Below are positions 33,630 to 40,793 of a stretch of DNA of 64,000 nucleotides, piece after piece. Both the position numbers and the translations under genes were made by a program. The DNA is from Deltaproteobacteria bacterium (GTDB lineage Bacteria; Desulfobacterota; GWC2-55-46). Under the pieces are notes generated by a model. The model was not told the origin of the DNA and ran no database searches. It saw nothing but the letters and a program-made list of their open reading frames with translations. The number at the start of each line of letters is the position of its first letter. Position 1 is the first letter of the stretch. The stretch is from assembly GCA_016234935.1 (NCBI GenBank), contig JACRNL010000005.1, forward strand, positions 62,001-126,000, written 5' to 3'.

Positions 33630-35956
33630 AAGAGAATTTTCCCTGCCCGGGCGCGCGCCTTGAGCTCATAATAGAAAGAGGGCTGCAGGCCCTTTTAATC
33701 CTGACGCCGCTTGCCTTCGGGACGGTTCATAGATGGTCGCAATCGCTGATGGAAGCCGCCGCCTTTACCCTCCTTGGCGCAATGCTTCTAAAAAGGTCCC
33801 TGTGCGGCGGTTCATTAAGACTGCCCAAAAAACTCCTGTTCATCCCTCTTGCGCTTTTTGCGCTACTTGCGGTCATTCAGATACTGCCGCTGCCTGAAAG
33901 CCTCCTCGCATACATATCCCCCGAAACGGCGCAATTTCACCGGACATTTGCCGGCGCAAACTTATCCGGCCCGATGACCATCAGCGTAAATCCCGGGGCC
34001 ACGATTGAAGAACTCCTGAAGTTTCTCGCCTACGCGGCCGTTTTTTTTGTAACGATAGATTACTGCGAGACAACAGAGCACATAAACAGGCTTCTGCGCA
34101 CCGTGGTCTGCATGGGCGCCGGGCTTGTCGTCCTTGCCGTGGCGCAGAAGATGACGTGGAACGGAAGGCTCTACTGGTTTTATCCGCTCGGCAAAAACGT
34201 GCCGCCAAACCATAATATTTGGGGCCCTTACATAAACCGCAACCACTTCGCGGGCTACATGGAGCTGGCCGTTCCCATCGCGCTCGGCTGCGCGATATAC
34301 ATGCTTTCCACGATCAACGCCCTTAGCGGAAGTTCATTCCGGAAGAATATCGCAAGGGTGCTCAGCTCAAGAAGGTTTTTTCAGGCGGGAATATTTTTCC
34401 TGGCGGCGCTGATTATGGAAGCCGCTCTTTTTATGACCCTGTCAAGGGGCGGGTTTATCGGCTCCGCGGTTTCCATTGCAATCTTTGGCGCGCTTGCCTA
34501 TGCGAGAAGATCGCTCAGAAAGGCCCTGTGGATAATCGCGGCGCCTGCCGCCGTGATTATCATGATAATCTTCATCGGACTTTTAGCGGACACCGAGCGC
34601 CGTTTCATGACTGCGGCCCCGGATCAGTTCGCAAGGCTCGACATCTGGATAGACTCGCTGAATATCATAAAGGACTATCCTTTTTTCGGGATGGGGCTTG
34701 GCGCCTTTAAAAACGCCTTTATGAGCTATCAGACCAAGTGGTCCCTCATATACTTCGAACACGCCGAGAGCGACTACGTGGAGCTGGTCACGGAGACAGG
34801 CTTGGTGGGCCTGCTGATTGCGGCCTTGATGACGGCCGCGTTCTTTTATCCGGTCTTGTCCGCATGGAGACGGCAATCCGGCTGGTACGCCAAGTGCATC
34901 GGGGCAGGCGGTCTTTCGGCCCTGTCCGCCCTGTTCGTGCACGGCTTTACCGATTTTAACCTGCGCATCCCCGCCAACGCGCTTACCTTCACGGTAATCG
35001 CGGCGGCCACATATGCCGCCGTCCTGACCCTCGCTTCAGGCACGCGAGGGCAGGCGGCTGCGCGGCACAAAGTCCCGGCCGCGACGCCCGCTCCGGCCGG
35101 AATGCCCGCCAAGAAGCCCATTGGCCGGCGGCGCGCGGCGCTGACGGCGTTGACAGTGATATGCACCCTGGGGCTTGTCTACCTGCCTGTTAAGGGACTC
35201 CTTGCCGAACATTACCACGCAAAGGCTTACAACATACTCGACGACAAGACGACCGGACAAATGGACATAAAGGGCGTCTCAAAGGAGACTTTGCCGGATT
35301 ATGCCGCCGCGATACGCAGCCTTGAAACCGCGATAGCGCTGTCGCCGTCAAGGGCAGACTATTATAAAGACCTCTCAAGCCTTCAAGCCATGCTCGCCGC
35401 CCAAGCGGACGCGATGGAATCCGCAGGCGCGCGGATTGACGGCGCCGGCCTGTCGCGGCCGGACTCTTATAAGAAGGCCATCGCTTACATGAAAGAGGCC
35501 ATACGCATGGAGCCTTCTAACCCGGACTATCACTTTTCACTTGGCAAGCTCTACGCCGAAACCGGGTCATCCGCAGACCTTTCAGACGGGGAATTCAAGG
35601 CGGCCCTTGCCGCGTATCCCGTAAACGCCCCTCTGAGGTTTGCCGCGGCCATGCATTATCTTCTCGGCAACAGGCCCGAAGACGCCATAAAAGAAGCGCG
35701 GATATTGGCTGAAATAGACGACAGTTACGTTATAGGCGATCCCGAGAAAAGGGCCTTTGAGATGGAGACAAACGCGCTCGGATACCGCGCAAGGCTTTCC
35801 CAAAGCTTTCTCGCGATGGCCTTTGAAATCGTCTGGAGGGCTTCAAATAAGGATTTAACCGTTGTCAAGGCTATTATCCCCGCCCCTGACACGCACCCTC
35901 AGGCTGACGACGTCTTTCAGATTTTTCTGGAGGCAAAGGGTCTGGACGATAGATAA
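33605..35956 (+). CDS. Wzy_C (O-antigen ligase-family) membrane protein with C-terminal TPR domain
   Basis: 783 aa. About 12 hydrophobic segments in residues 15-540, the periplasmic-loop motifs N-R-N-H-F-A-G-Y and L-S-R-G-G-F, and FFGMGLGAFKNAF. A TPR-like C-terminal domain (~560-780) includes KEAIRMEPSNPDYHFSLGKL. Such ligases attach glycans to lipids or proteins, or polymerise. It is the second Wzy-like protein in the locus. Residues ~475-483 (LASGTRGQ), in the linker between membrane and TPR domains, come from an in-frame family-A hairpin. Start overlaps the phosphatase. Confidence 0.85.
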   Translation: MGAPALPLKENFPCPGARLELIIERGLQALLILTPLAFGTVHRWSQSLMEAAAFTLLGAMLLKRSLCGGSLRLPKKLLFIPLALFALLAVIQILPLPESLLAYISPETAQFHRTFAGANLSGPMTISVNPGATIEELLKFLAYAAVFFVTIDYCETTEHINRLLRTVVCMGAGLVVLAVAQKMTWNGRLYWFYPLGKNVPPNHNIWGPYINRNHFAGYMELAVPIALGCAIYMLSTINALSGSSFRKNIARVLSSRRFFQAGIFFLAALIMEAALFMTLSRGGFIGSAVSIAIFGALAYARRSLRKALWIIAAPAAVIIMIIFIGLLADTERRFMTAAPDQFARLDIWIDSLNIIKDYPFFGMGLGAFKNAFMSYQTKWSLIYFEHAESDYVELVTETGLVGLLIAALMTAAFFYPVLSAWRRQSGWYAKCIGAGGLSALSALFVHGFTDFNLRIPANALTFTVIAAATYAAVLTLASGTRGQAAARHKVPAATPAPAGMPAKKPIGRRRAALTALTVICTLGLVYLPVKGLLAEHYHAKAYNILDDKTTGQMDIKGVSKETLPDYAAAIRSLETAIALSPSRADYYKDLSSLQAMLAAQADAMESAGARIDGAGLSRPDSYKKAIAYMKEAIRMEPSNPDYHFSLGKLYAETGSSADLSDGEFKAALAAYPVNAPLRFAAAMHYLLGNRPEDAIKEARILAEIDDSYVIGDPEKRAFEMETNALGYRARLSQSFLAMAFEIVWRASNKDLTVVKAIIPAPDTHPQADDVFQIFLEAKGLDDR
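35028..35054 (-). repeat. Family A hairpin inside the Wzy-TPR gene
   Basis: CCCTCGC, TTCAGGCAC, GCGAGGGCAGG on the plus strand. Read in the gene as LASGTRGQA. 27 bp, frame kept. Confidence 0.85.
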
Positions 35957-35987
35957 GGCAAACTGTGCTTTTTTCTCCTCCCCCTTG

Positions 35988-36014
35988 CCTGCCCTCGCGT
36001 ATTTAAAGCGGGGG
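35988..36014 (+). repeat. Family A hairpin (intergenic)
   Basis: CCTGCCCTCGC, GTATTTAAA, GCGGGGG. Confidence 0.8.
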
Positions 36015-36051
36015 ACGGGGGAGCAACTGTGTTGTCAAGAGGCATATATCG

Positions 36052-36156
36052 TAGTGCGAGGCTTCAGCCTCGCTGTTTTTGCCGCATCCTTGCTTGATTG
36101 CAACAAGCGAGACTAAAGGCCTGCCCTCGCATGTCTAAAGCGGGGGTCTCGCACTA
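36052..36156. repeat. Family E element, occupied copy
   Basis: Ends TAGTGCGAG / CTCGCACTA. Homologous to 37885-37960 but longer by 28 bp because of a family-A unit at 36119-36146. Confidence 0.85.
36120..36146 (+). repeat. Family A hairpin nested in family E
   Basis: Splits GAGACTAAAG from TCTCGCACTA; the unsplit sequence is at 37941-37960. Arms CCTGCCCTCGC and GCGGGGG. Confidence 0.92.
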
Positions 36157-36172
36157 CGATTTCTTTCTCTCC

Positions 36173-36197
36173 TCCCCCCTCAGGGGGCTGCCCCCCC
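36173..36197. repeat. Family B palindrome (intergenic)
   Basis: CCCCCCTCAGGGGG followed by CTGCCCCCC, abutting family F. Confidence 0.65.
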
Positions 36198-36277
36198 CTC
36201 ACCCTACCCTCTCCCGCGAGGGGAGAGGGGAAAAAAAGATTTAAAAATTACGCAATATGGCACAGTCTAACATACAA
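36192..36277. repeat. Family F dispersed repeat, copy 2 (86 bp)
   Basis: Near-identical to 10641-10726, same orientation, also abutted by family B. Confidence 0.75.
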
Positions 36278-36316
36278 GGGTTTTAAATGTTCACACACCT
36301 TGCCGCCTGCGGCGCT

Positions 36317-36970
36317 TTAACGGACGATAGTCTCCCTGATAAGCGCCCTGCGCTCCTTCAATGTCAGATAAGCAGGCTTTTCAGGCGGCTTTTTTTCTCT
36401 TACAACGGTCTTTTGGTTCGGATACAGGTCTACCGTGCCTACCACGGTGTTTAAAATATTCTTAATTGACAAGCCGCCTGCCAATGCCGCGACCCGTGTC
36501 TCCCCGGGAAGGGCCGTAACGACAAAATCAGCCGCGCCTCCTGAGACTGCCGCGGTATCGGTCTCAACATGTATCCGGCAACTCACGCCGGGACCGCTAT
36601 TTGTGATAAAACGCGCCCTGCCCTTCAGCACCCTTGCAATAATCAGCGCCCTTTTCCTCTCCGGCACGTTTTTGTCGGATTCGTAGACATACTGGTTGAC
36701 CCTGAGCGTCGTCTGCGCCGTAATATTCACAAACGAATTATCCTTGAAGAACAGCCTTGCCATGGCTGCGTCCCCGGCCGTTATGGTGTCGCCGATGAAT
36801 ATGTCCGAGCCTGTCAACGCCTCAAATGGTTTCAGCACGCCGGACCTTTCGACAATCAGAGAGCCGTGCGCGATGTCAATTCGCGCAATGCCGGAGGCCG
36901 CCGCTGCGTTTGCCGGCGGCAAAGCCGCCGCTGCCGCAATGACAAAAAGGCAGACAAGCGCCGTAAGCAT
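36317..36970 (-). CDS. FecR-domain secreted protein
   Basis: 217 aa from the ATG at 36970, which follows GGAAGAAA; an upstream TTG frame (37045) would add 25 residues encoded partly by a family-B repeat. Signal peptide LTALVCLFVIAAAAALPPANA. The FecR domain has GSLIVERSGVLKPFEALTG, IFIGDTITAGDAAMARLFFK and TTLRVNQY. Outside iron signalling, FecR domains occur in secreted surface proteins with polysaccharide-like ligands. It lies beside a small secreted protein and a beta-barrel in the same direction. Confidence 0.85.
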   Translation of the reverse strand: MLTALVCLFVIAAAAALPPANAAAASGIARIDIAHGSLIVERSGVLKPFEALTGSDIFIGDTITAGDAAMARLFFKDNSFVNITAQTTLRVNQYVYESDKNVPERKRALIIARVLKGRARFITNSGPGVSCRIHVETDTAAVSGGAADFVVTALPGETRVAALAGGLSIKNILNTVVGTVDLYPNQKTVVREKKPPEKPAYLTLKERRALIRETIVR

Positions 36971-36988
36971 TTTCTTCCGTTTTACAAA

Positions 36989-37008
36989 AGGGGCGCGGCC
37001 CCCTTCAA
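36989..37008. repeat. Family B-like palindrome upstream of the FecR gene
   Basis: GGGGCGCGGCCCC with CTTCAAC. A divergent copy, upstream of the chosen start. Confidence 0.45.
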
Positions 37009-37147
37009 CTGTATCAAGCGATTTCCCTGCCAAGGCAGCCTCCAAAAAAATTTGCCTGGAGGCAAAAGCCGCCAGGCAACTGTATTAAGAGTAATAAGCC
37101 GGCCCCTTGCCTGATGCCGGATTGTGAAAAATTTTGCAGATACCGTC

Positions 37148-37258
37148 TTGTCTGTCATCCCCGAGTGTCCCTATCGGGGATATGGTCTTGATTTTCAAAT
37201 TAGATGCTTTGATGCCCCTACTGGATTCCCGATAAAAGTCCTCGGGAATGACAGACAA
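37148..37258. repeat. Family D element, empty copy (111 bp)
   Basis: Outer inverted repeats TTGTCTGTCAT / ATGACAGACAA; inner CCCCGA...TATCGGGGA and CCCGATAAAAGTCCTCGGG. The uninterrupted relative of 42272-42386. Confidence 0.8.
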
Positions 37259-37272
37259 TGTATTATGTATTA

Positions 37273-37297
37273 TTGTGGTGGGCTCCGCCCACCACAA
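37273..37297 (-). terminator. Hairpin downstream of the small secreted-protein gene
   Basis: TTGTGGTGGGC / GCCCACCACAA, 3-nt loop, 12 nt past the stop. No T-run, so either a weak terminator or a 3'-end stabiliser. Confidence 0.45.
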
Positions 37298-37308
37298 ACA
37301 GGGATATT

Positions 37309-37866
37309 TTATATCGGCGAAGCCGTTTTCGTTGACGCCGTATTGCCGCCGGTAGTTATTACCGTGTAGGTGAAAACAGAGCTGTTATAGTTATTAGTAA
37401 CGGAAGCGCTTGTAGTATCAGCCGGAGGCGAATACGACAGCGTAGCGTCATTATAAATCGAAGCCGCCTTGTCACTGTTTACGTTCGCCAATTGCGCCCC
37501 AAATTTTATATCCTCAAGGGAGGCCCCTGCGCTTTTTGCAGACAACGCTACGTCCCCAAGTTTAGCGCCGAGGCTGAGGGCCGCCGCTACAATACCCGCA
37601 ACTTTTTCTTTATTATCCCGCACGGCGAGATACACAACATCGGCGGGCTTTACGCCGGCCTTTATTGCCTCTTCAACGAACTGCTCTATTTTTAAGCCGT
37701 GTTCCTTGGCCTTGGCCATTGCCTGCTCAAGCGACATGCCGGATTTCAAGTCTGCCTGAAGCCATCCCGACGGAAGCGTGCCTTGCGCATGCGCAAGCCC
37801 GACCCCCGCAACCATCATAAAAACAACCGCAAGCATTACTGCAAGCATCTTTTTTCCCGTCTTCAT
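37309..37866 (-). CDS. Secreted protein of unknown function
   Basis: 185 aa with a clear signal peptide (MLAVMLAVVFMMVAGVGLAHA). The mature part has a helical repeat-like region (SGMSLEQAMAKAKEHGLKIE; AGVKPADVVYLAVRDN; LGAKLGDVALSAKSAGASLE) in which G/A-x-x-L/P turns recur about every 20 residues, then a Ser/Thr/Asn-rich tail. No family recognised. AGGAG precedes the ATG. It sits between FecR and beta-barrel genes next to the exopolysaccharide locus. Confidence 0.75.
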   Translation of the reverse strand: MKTGKKMLAVMLAVVFMMVAGVGLAHAQGTLPSGWLQADLKSGMSLEQAMAKAKEHGLKIEQFVEEAIKAGVKPADVVYLAVRDNKEKVAGIVAAALSLGAKLGDVALSAKSAGASLEDIKFGAQLANVNSDKAASIYNDATLSYSPPADTTSASVTNNYNSSVFTYTVITTGGNTASTKTASPI

Positions 37867-37884
37867 GGCTTATTCTCCTGAATA

Positions 37885-37960
37885 TAGTGCGAGGCTTCAG
37901 CCTCACAGTCTTGCAGCGCCCTTGCCTGATTGCATCAAGCGAGACTAAAGTCTCGCACTA
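37885..37960. repeat. Family E element, empty copy
   Basis: TAGTGCGAG...CTCGCACTA, 76 bp, containing GAGACTAAAGTCTC, the uninterrupted site for the family-A insertion seen at 36119. Confidence 0.85.
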
Positions 37961-37990
37961 CGAAATGCCGACCAATACGTGGTGATTATA

Positions 37991-39187
37991 CTACATGGCC
38001 GCGTTAATCTGCAACATGTACTCATTCGCGTCATAATCGTTTACATTTATGTTGGAGTTCCTCGTCCTGTGCGTGTAGCCGACGGAAAAGTCCAGCCAAT
38101 CGCGCATCATATACTTGACCGCGGCGCCGCCGGCAACGTTTACGTCCCTTCTAACGAGAGGGCTTATCGAGATAACGGCGTTCGAGAACTTATCAACTTC
38201 GTATGCGCCGTTCACGGACGCTGCAAACCTGTCATATATGCGCTGGAAAAATTCCACTCGCCCGCCGGTCGTCTGGAGGTAGCTGGTTCCATTAAGGCTG
38301 GCCTCGTTGATGGTCCGCTGTCCATTGAGCTTAACCGACGTCTTTGAAGAAAATTCGTGGCTTAAGTCCACTGAATATGTCCATGAGCCGTGATCCTTCA
38401 GAGATTTATCGTTGAAGTTCTTTTTAAGGTAGCCTGTCTTGACCGTGCCCTTTGAACGCTCCGAGATTTCCCAGGTAAGGCCTATCTGTCCGCCGTCCGT
38501 TCTGCTGGCAAGGTCGGGAGACCTTAATTCATACGCGGTCCTCTTATGGTCATACTCGCCGAAGACGGAGGTCTTGCTGAGAATGCGGTGGTAGACGTAG
38601 ACATTATAATCCCAGTCATGCCTGTTCCTGAATCTGCTGGTCGTAAAATTCCATTTGTCATAGGCCGTGTCAAAGCGCACCTTCGACAGGTCCGTCAGCG
38701 AGTATTGCAGCGTGGCGCCGGCGCTGTTGGTCCAGAACTTTTCTATAAAGCCGGTCGACGACGCGCCGCGCGCCTCGTGGCTCTTCCTGTAATCGTCCGA
38801 GAGCTTGATCTTGAAAACGCTTGCAAGGTTCATCTCGCCGCTTACGCCGGCATTGTGGTCGGAGGTGTTCTCTCCCGTGTACTTGCCGTATCTTTCAAGA
38901 ACGGCATTATAATTTGCCTCAAGGCTGTGCTTTCTGACGGGAAGCTCCAGCTTCAAGCCGGGCACGGCCGTTGTTATGTAATCATGATTGCGGTCGGTCG
39001 CGGTTGAATAGACGTTGTCGCTCTGCATTTCCCTTAAAAGGATGTATGGATGGAACCGCAAGTTGCCGGCATGAAGGTTAGGTTCGGCGTCTGCCGTCGG
39101 CGTGAAACAAAAAAGGCTGACCATTATTAATAAAGAGAAAATGGATAATGCAAATTTACAAAAATCAAGATGCGGATGCCTTTTCAC
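37991..39187 (-). CDS. Outer-membrane beta-barrel protein
   Basis: 398 aa from a GTG at 39187 with GGGAGG 6 nt upstream (an in-frame GTG at 39208 overlaps that site and is less likely). Signal peptide (ALSIFSLLIMVSLFCF...ADA). The rest is alternating amphipathic strands with aromatic girdles (YILLREMQSDNVYST, HDWDYNVYVYHRILS), about 16-18 strands. Similar barrels (BBP2/OMP_b-brl) accompany exopolysaccharide export systems and may form the outer-membrane secretin of the polymer. It ends in Met, not the usual aromatic. Confidence 0.8.
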   Translation of the reverse strand: MKRHPHLDFCKFALSIFSLLIMVSLFCFTPTADAEPNLHAGNLRFHPYILLREMQSDNVYSTATDRNHDYITTAVPGLKLELPVRKHSLEANYNAVLERYGKYTGENTSDHNAGVSGEMNLASVFKIKLSDDYRKSHEARGASSTGFIEKFWTNSAGATLQYSLTDLSKVRFDTAYDKWNFTTSRFRNRHDWDYNVYVYHRILSKTSVFGEYDHKRTAYELRSPDLASRTDGGQIGLTWEISERSKGTVKTGYLKKNFNDKSLKDHGSWTYSVDLSHEFSSKTSVKLNGQRTINEASLNGTSYLQTTGGRVEFFQRIYDRFAASVNGAYEVDKFSNAVISISPLVRRDVNVAGGAAVKYMMRDWLDFSVGYTHRTRNSNINVNDYDANEYMLQINAAM

Positions 39188-39344
39188 GGAAGTCCTCCCT
39201 CTATTCACTTTTTTAGCGGATATTATTCAGTTATTTATAGCTTAGCGCATACTATTGCATATGCTATCACCTGTCAAGTATTTTTTTAATTACTTTGACT
39301 ATCTGAATTTGTTCGTCATTTCTCTTATTGCAGGCGGCGTCTGA

Positions 39345-39989
39345 TTACTCCTGCCACAGGTTCCTGTCCACAAACTGCGCGAGTATCTCCTGCATCCTTG
39401 CCGGAGGAGGCGTAACGAAGTAGAAACAGATGACCGCATGCGCGAATTCGTGCGCTAAAACGCCCTCTGTGACGTTCCCGGCTGAAACGAATATGGCCTT
39501 CTGCCTGGACGAGTAGAACGCAACCGGGGCCTCGCTGTAAAGGCCCATGCCCCGGTAGACCTCTTCCAACTCCTTTTGCGTCGGGTATACATAGACCGCC
39601 ACGCGCAAATCGGCAGGGTGCATGTCGAGTATCGTCTCCACTCGGTCTACGACCGCGTCAACTCTTTCCTTTGTCTTGGCCGCCGCATTTTCAAGCGACC
39701 TGCCGAAAATGCCGAGGCTTCCGATATTTCGCGAAAAACCGTAAAAATCCTTGTCTGAGCGGTAGTAGACGGTGGCGTATTTCGTTTCATACTGCCGGAA
39801 ACCATCCGCGGCGCGCGAATAAGGCGGGAATACGGCAATGACTGCCAAGGCCGCGGCAAACGCAATGACCCGGTTGAAGGGGCTGAGCCCCCTCAGGGGG
39901 CCGAGCCCCTTGCCGGCAGCCGTTATGCGCGGCGGGCGGGCAGGGCAAATTTTCTCTGCCGGATCCTCTTTCAAACATGGATATGACAT
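39345..39989 (-). CDS. Putative zinc metallopeptidase (gluzincin, peptidase-MA-like)
   Basis: 214 aa. Hydrophobic export signal at ~40-58 (VIAFAAALAVIAVFPPYSRA), then a domain with the zinc motif H-E-F-A-H in VLAHEFAHAVICFYF near residue 182. The expected third ligand would be the Glu of the final helix (QEILAQFVDRN). Short for the family; no active-site loss is obvious. Residues ~27-37 ([11 protein letters not shown]) derive from a family-B palindrome inserted before the signal sequence. No good ribosome site is visible; a later start would drop the repeat but no suitable codon exists. Confidence 0.75.
   Translation of the reverse strand: MSYPCLKEDPAEKICPARPPRITAAGKGLGPLRGLSPFNRVIAFAAALAVIAVFPPYSRAADGFRQYETKYATVYYRSDKDFYGFSRNIGSLGIFGRSLENAAAKTKERVDAVVDRVETILDMHPADLRVAVYVYPTQKELEEVYRGMGLYSEAPVAFYSSRQKAIFVSAGNVTEGVLAHEFAHAVICFYFVTPPPARMQEILAQFVDRNLWQE
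39874..39911. repeat. Family B palindrome inside the peptidase gene
   Basis: TTGAAGGGGCTGAG, CCCCCTCAGGGGG, CCGAGCCCCTT. Read as [12 protein letters not shown]. Confidence 0.8.
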
Positions 39990-39996
39990 CTCAATG

Positions 39997-40127
39997 TAGG
40001 GGCAGGTTCCAAGCCTGCCCTAAGGGTTATGCCGGCCTTTTGCATGGAGGTTTGCTCAAGTTGAATGGTTTGACGGAAGGGCAGGTTTGGAACCTGCCCC
40101 TGCAGGGGGTGACCCCCTTCAAGGGGT
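39997..40127. repeat. Pair of GGGCAGGTT palindromes with a family B unit
   Basis: TAGGGGCAGGTTCC..GCCTGCCC (39997-40022) and GGGCAGGTTTGGAACCTGCCC (40079-40099) flank about 55 bp, followed by a family-B unit at 40097-40127. Between the peptidase and HAMP genes. Confidence 0.6.
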
Positions 40128-40145
40128 AATCTTCCAGATGTCCGG

Positions 40146-40793
40146 CTACTTGCTTCTGAACGTCTTATAAAACGCCGCGGTCTTTTCAAGCGCGTCGAGT
40201 TTCTTAAGGGCTTCGGCCAGACCTGCCTCAAGCTCCGGCCCGTTATCATGGCCGCTTCGAACCGATGAGTGTATATGCCGGACACTGCCGTCAAGGTCGT
40301 CAAGGCCCTGCTGAATGCCTGCAACTGACCTTTCCATCGCGGCGGTGAAATCGTTGAGGCGCCCGGAGAGGTCTTTAAGCTCGTCTGACTTTCTCAGGGT
40401 GAACCTGTATGTGAGGTCCCCGAAGGAAATGTGCTCAAGGCTCTTTTCAAAGCGGTGCAGCGGCCCGGCAAGCCTGTGCGATACGAGGATCATCATCACC
40501 GCGCCCGCCGCGGCCGTTATGCCGACGAGAACGATGTTTGAAAGGAGCAGGGCGGGAAGGAAGTAGTCTCCGGTACCGGACAGCACCAATTCGGAGCCGG
40601 AATAACCCACCGTAACGGTGCTTTTAGAGAGGTAAAGAAAAAGCCCCAGCGCAAGGACGGCCTCCACGGCGATGAGGATAAGGAATTTTATCGCGAAGTT
40701 CGCCTGAAAGCCCCGTTTTATGTAGACGGTCTTTCTCTTGTAGGGTTTCTTCTTGTCCTCGCGTGTTTTAAGCGGGGATTCGCTATTTTTCAT
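40146..40793 (-). CDS. HAMP-domain membrane protein
   Basis: 215 aa from the ATG at 40793 (AGGA at a suitable distance, inside the foldase 3' end). Two transmembrane helices (KFLILIAVEAVLALGLFLYL; LSNIVLVGITAAAGAVMMILV) around a small periplasmic part, then HAMP (SHRLAGPLHRFEKSLEHISFGDLTYRFTLRKSDELKDL) in part and a C-terminal coiled coil. No kinase or methyl-accepting hairpin follows, so it is a stand-alone HAMP signal relay or scaffold. The cytoplasmic N-terminus (ESPLKTREDKK) includes an in-frame family-A hairpin. Confidence 0.8.
   Translation of the reverse strand: MKNSESPLKTREDKKKPYKRKTVYIKRGFQANFAIKFLILIAVEAVLALGLFLYLSKSTVTVGYSGSELVLSGTGDYFLPALLLSNIVLVGITAAAGAVMMILVSHRLAGPLHRFEKSLEHISFGDLTYRFTLRKSDELKDLSGRLNDFTAAMERSVAGIQQGLDDLDGSVRHIHSSVRSGHDNGPELEAGLAEALKKLDALEKTAAFYKTFRSK
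40752..40778 (+). repeat. Family A hairpin inside the HAMP gene
   Basis: CTTGTCCTCGC, GTGTTTTAA, GCGGGGA. The gene reads the opposite strand as SPLKTREDK. The loop differs from the usual TCTAAA so that the TAG expected in this frame becomes AAA. Confidence 0.8.

Larger units (their letters stand above)
35957..36316. other. Repeat-dense intergenic region
   Basis: Between the convergent ligase and FecR genes. It carries family A (35988-36014), family E with a nested family A (36052-36156), family B (36173-36197) and family F (36192-36277). Nothing else seen. Confidence 0.7.

Noticed and set aside
33640-33665. TGCCCGGGCGCGCGCCTT at the start of the Wzy-TPR gene as a family-A copy
   Set aside because: Only the first arm is vaguely similar; the loop and GCGGGGG arm are missing.
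35957-36316. CRISPR-like array in the repeat-dense region
   Set aside because: The repeats belong to different families, are not evenly spaced and no cas gene is near.
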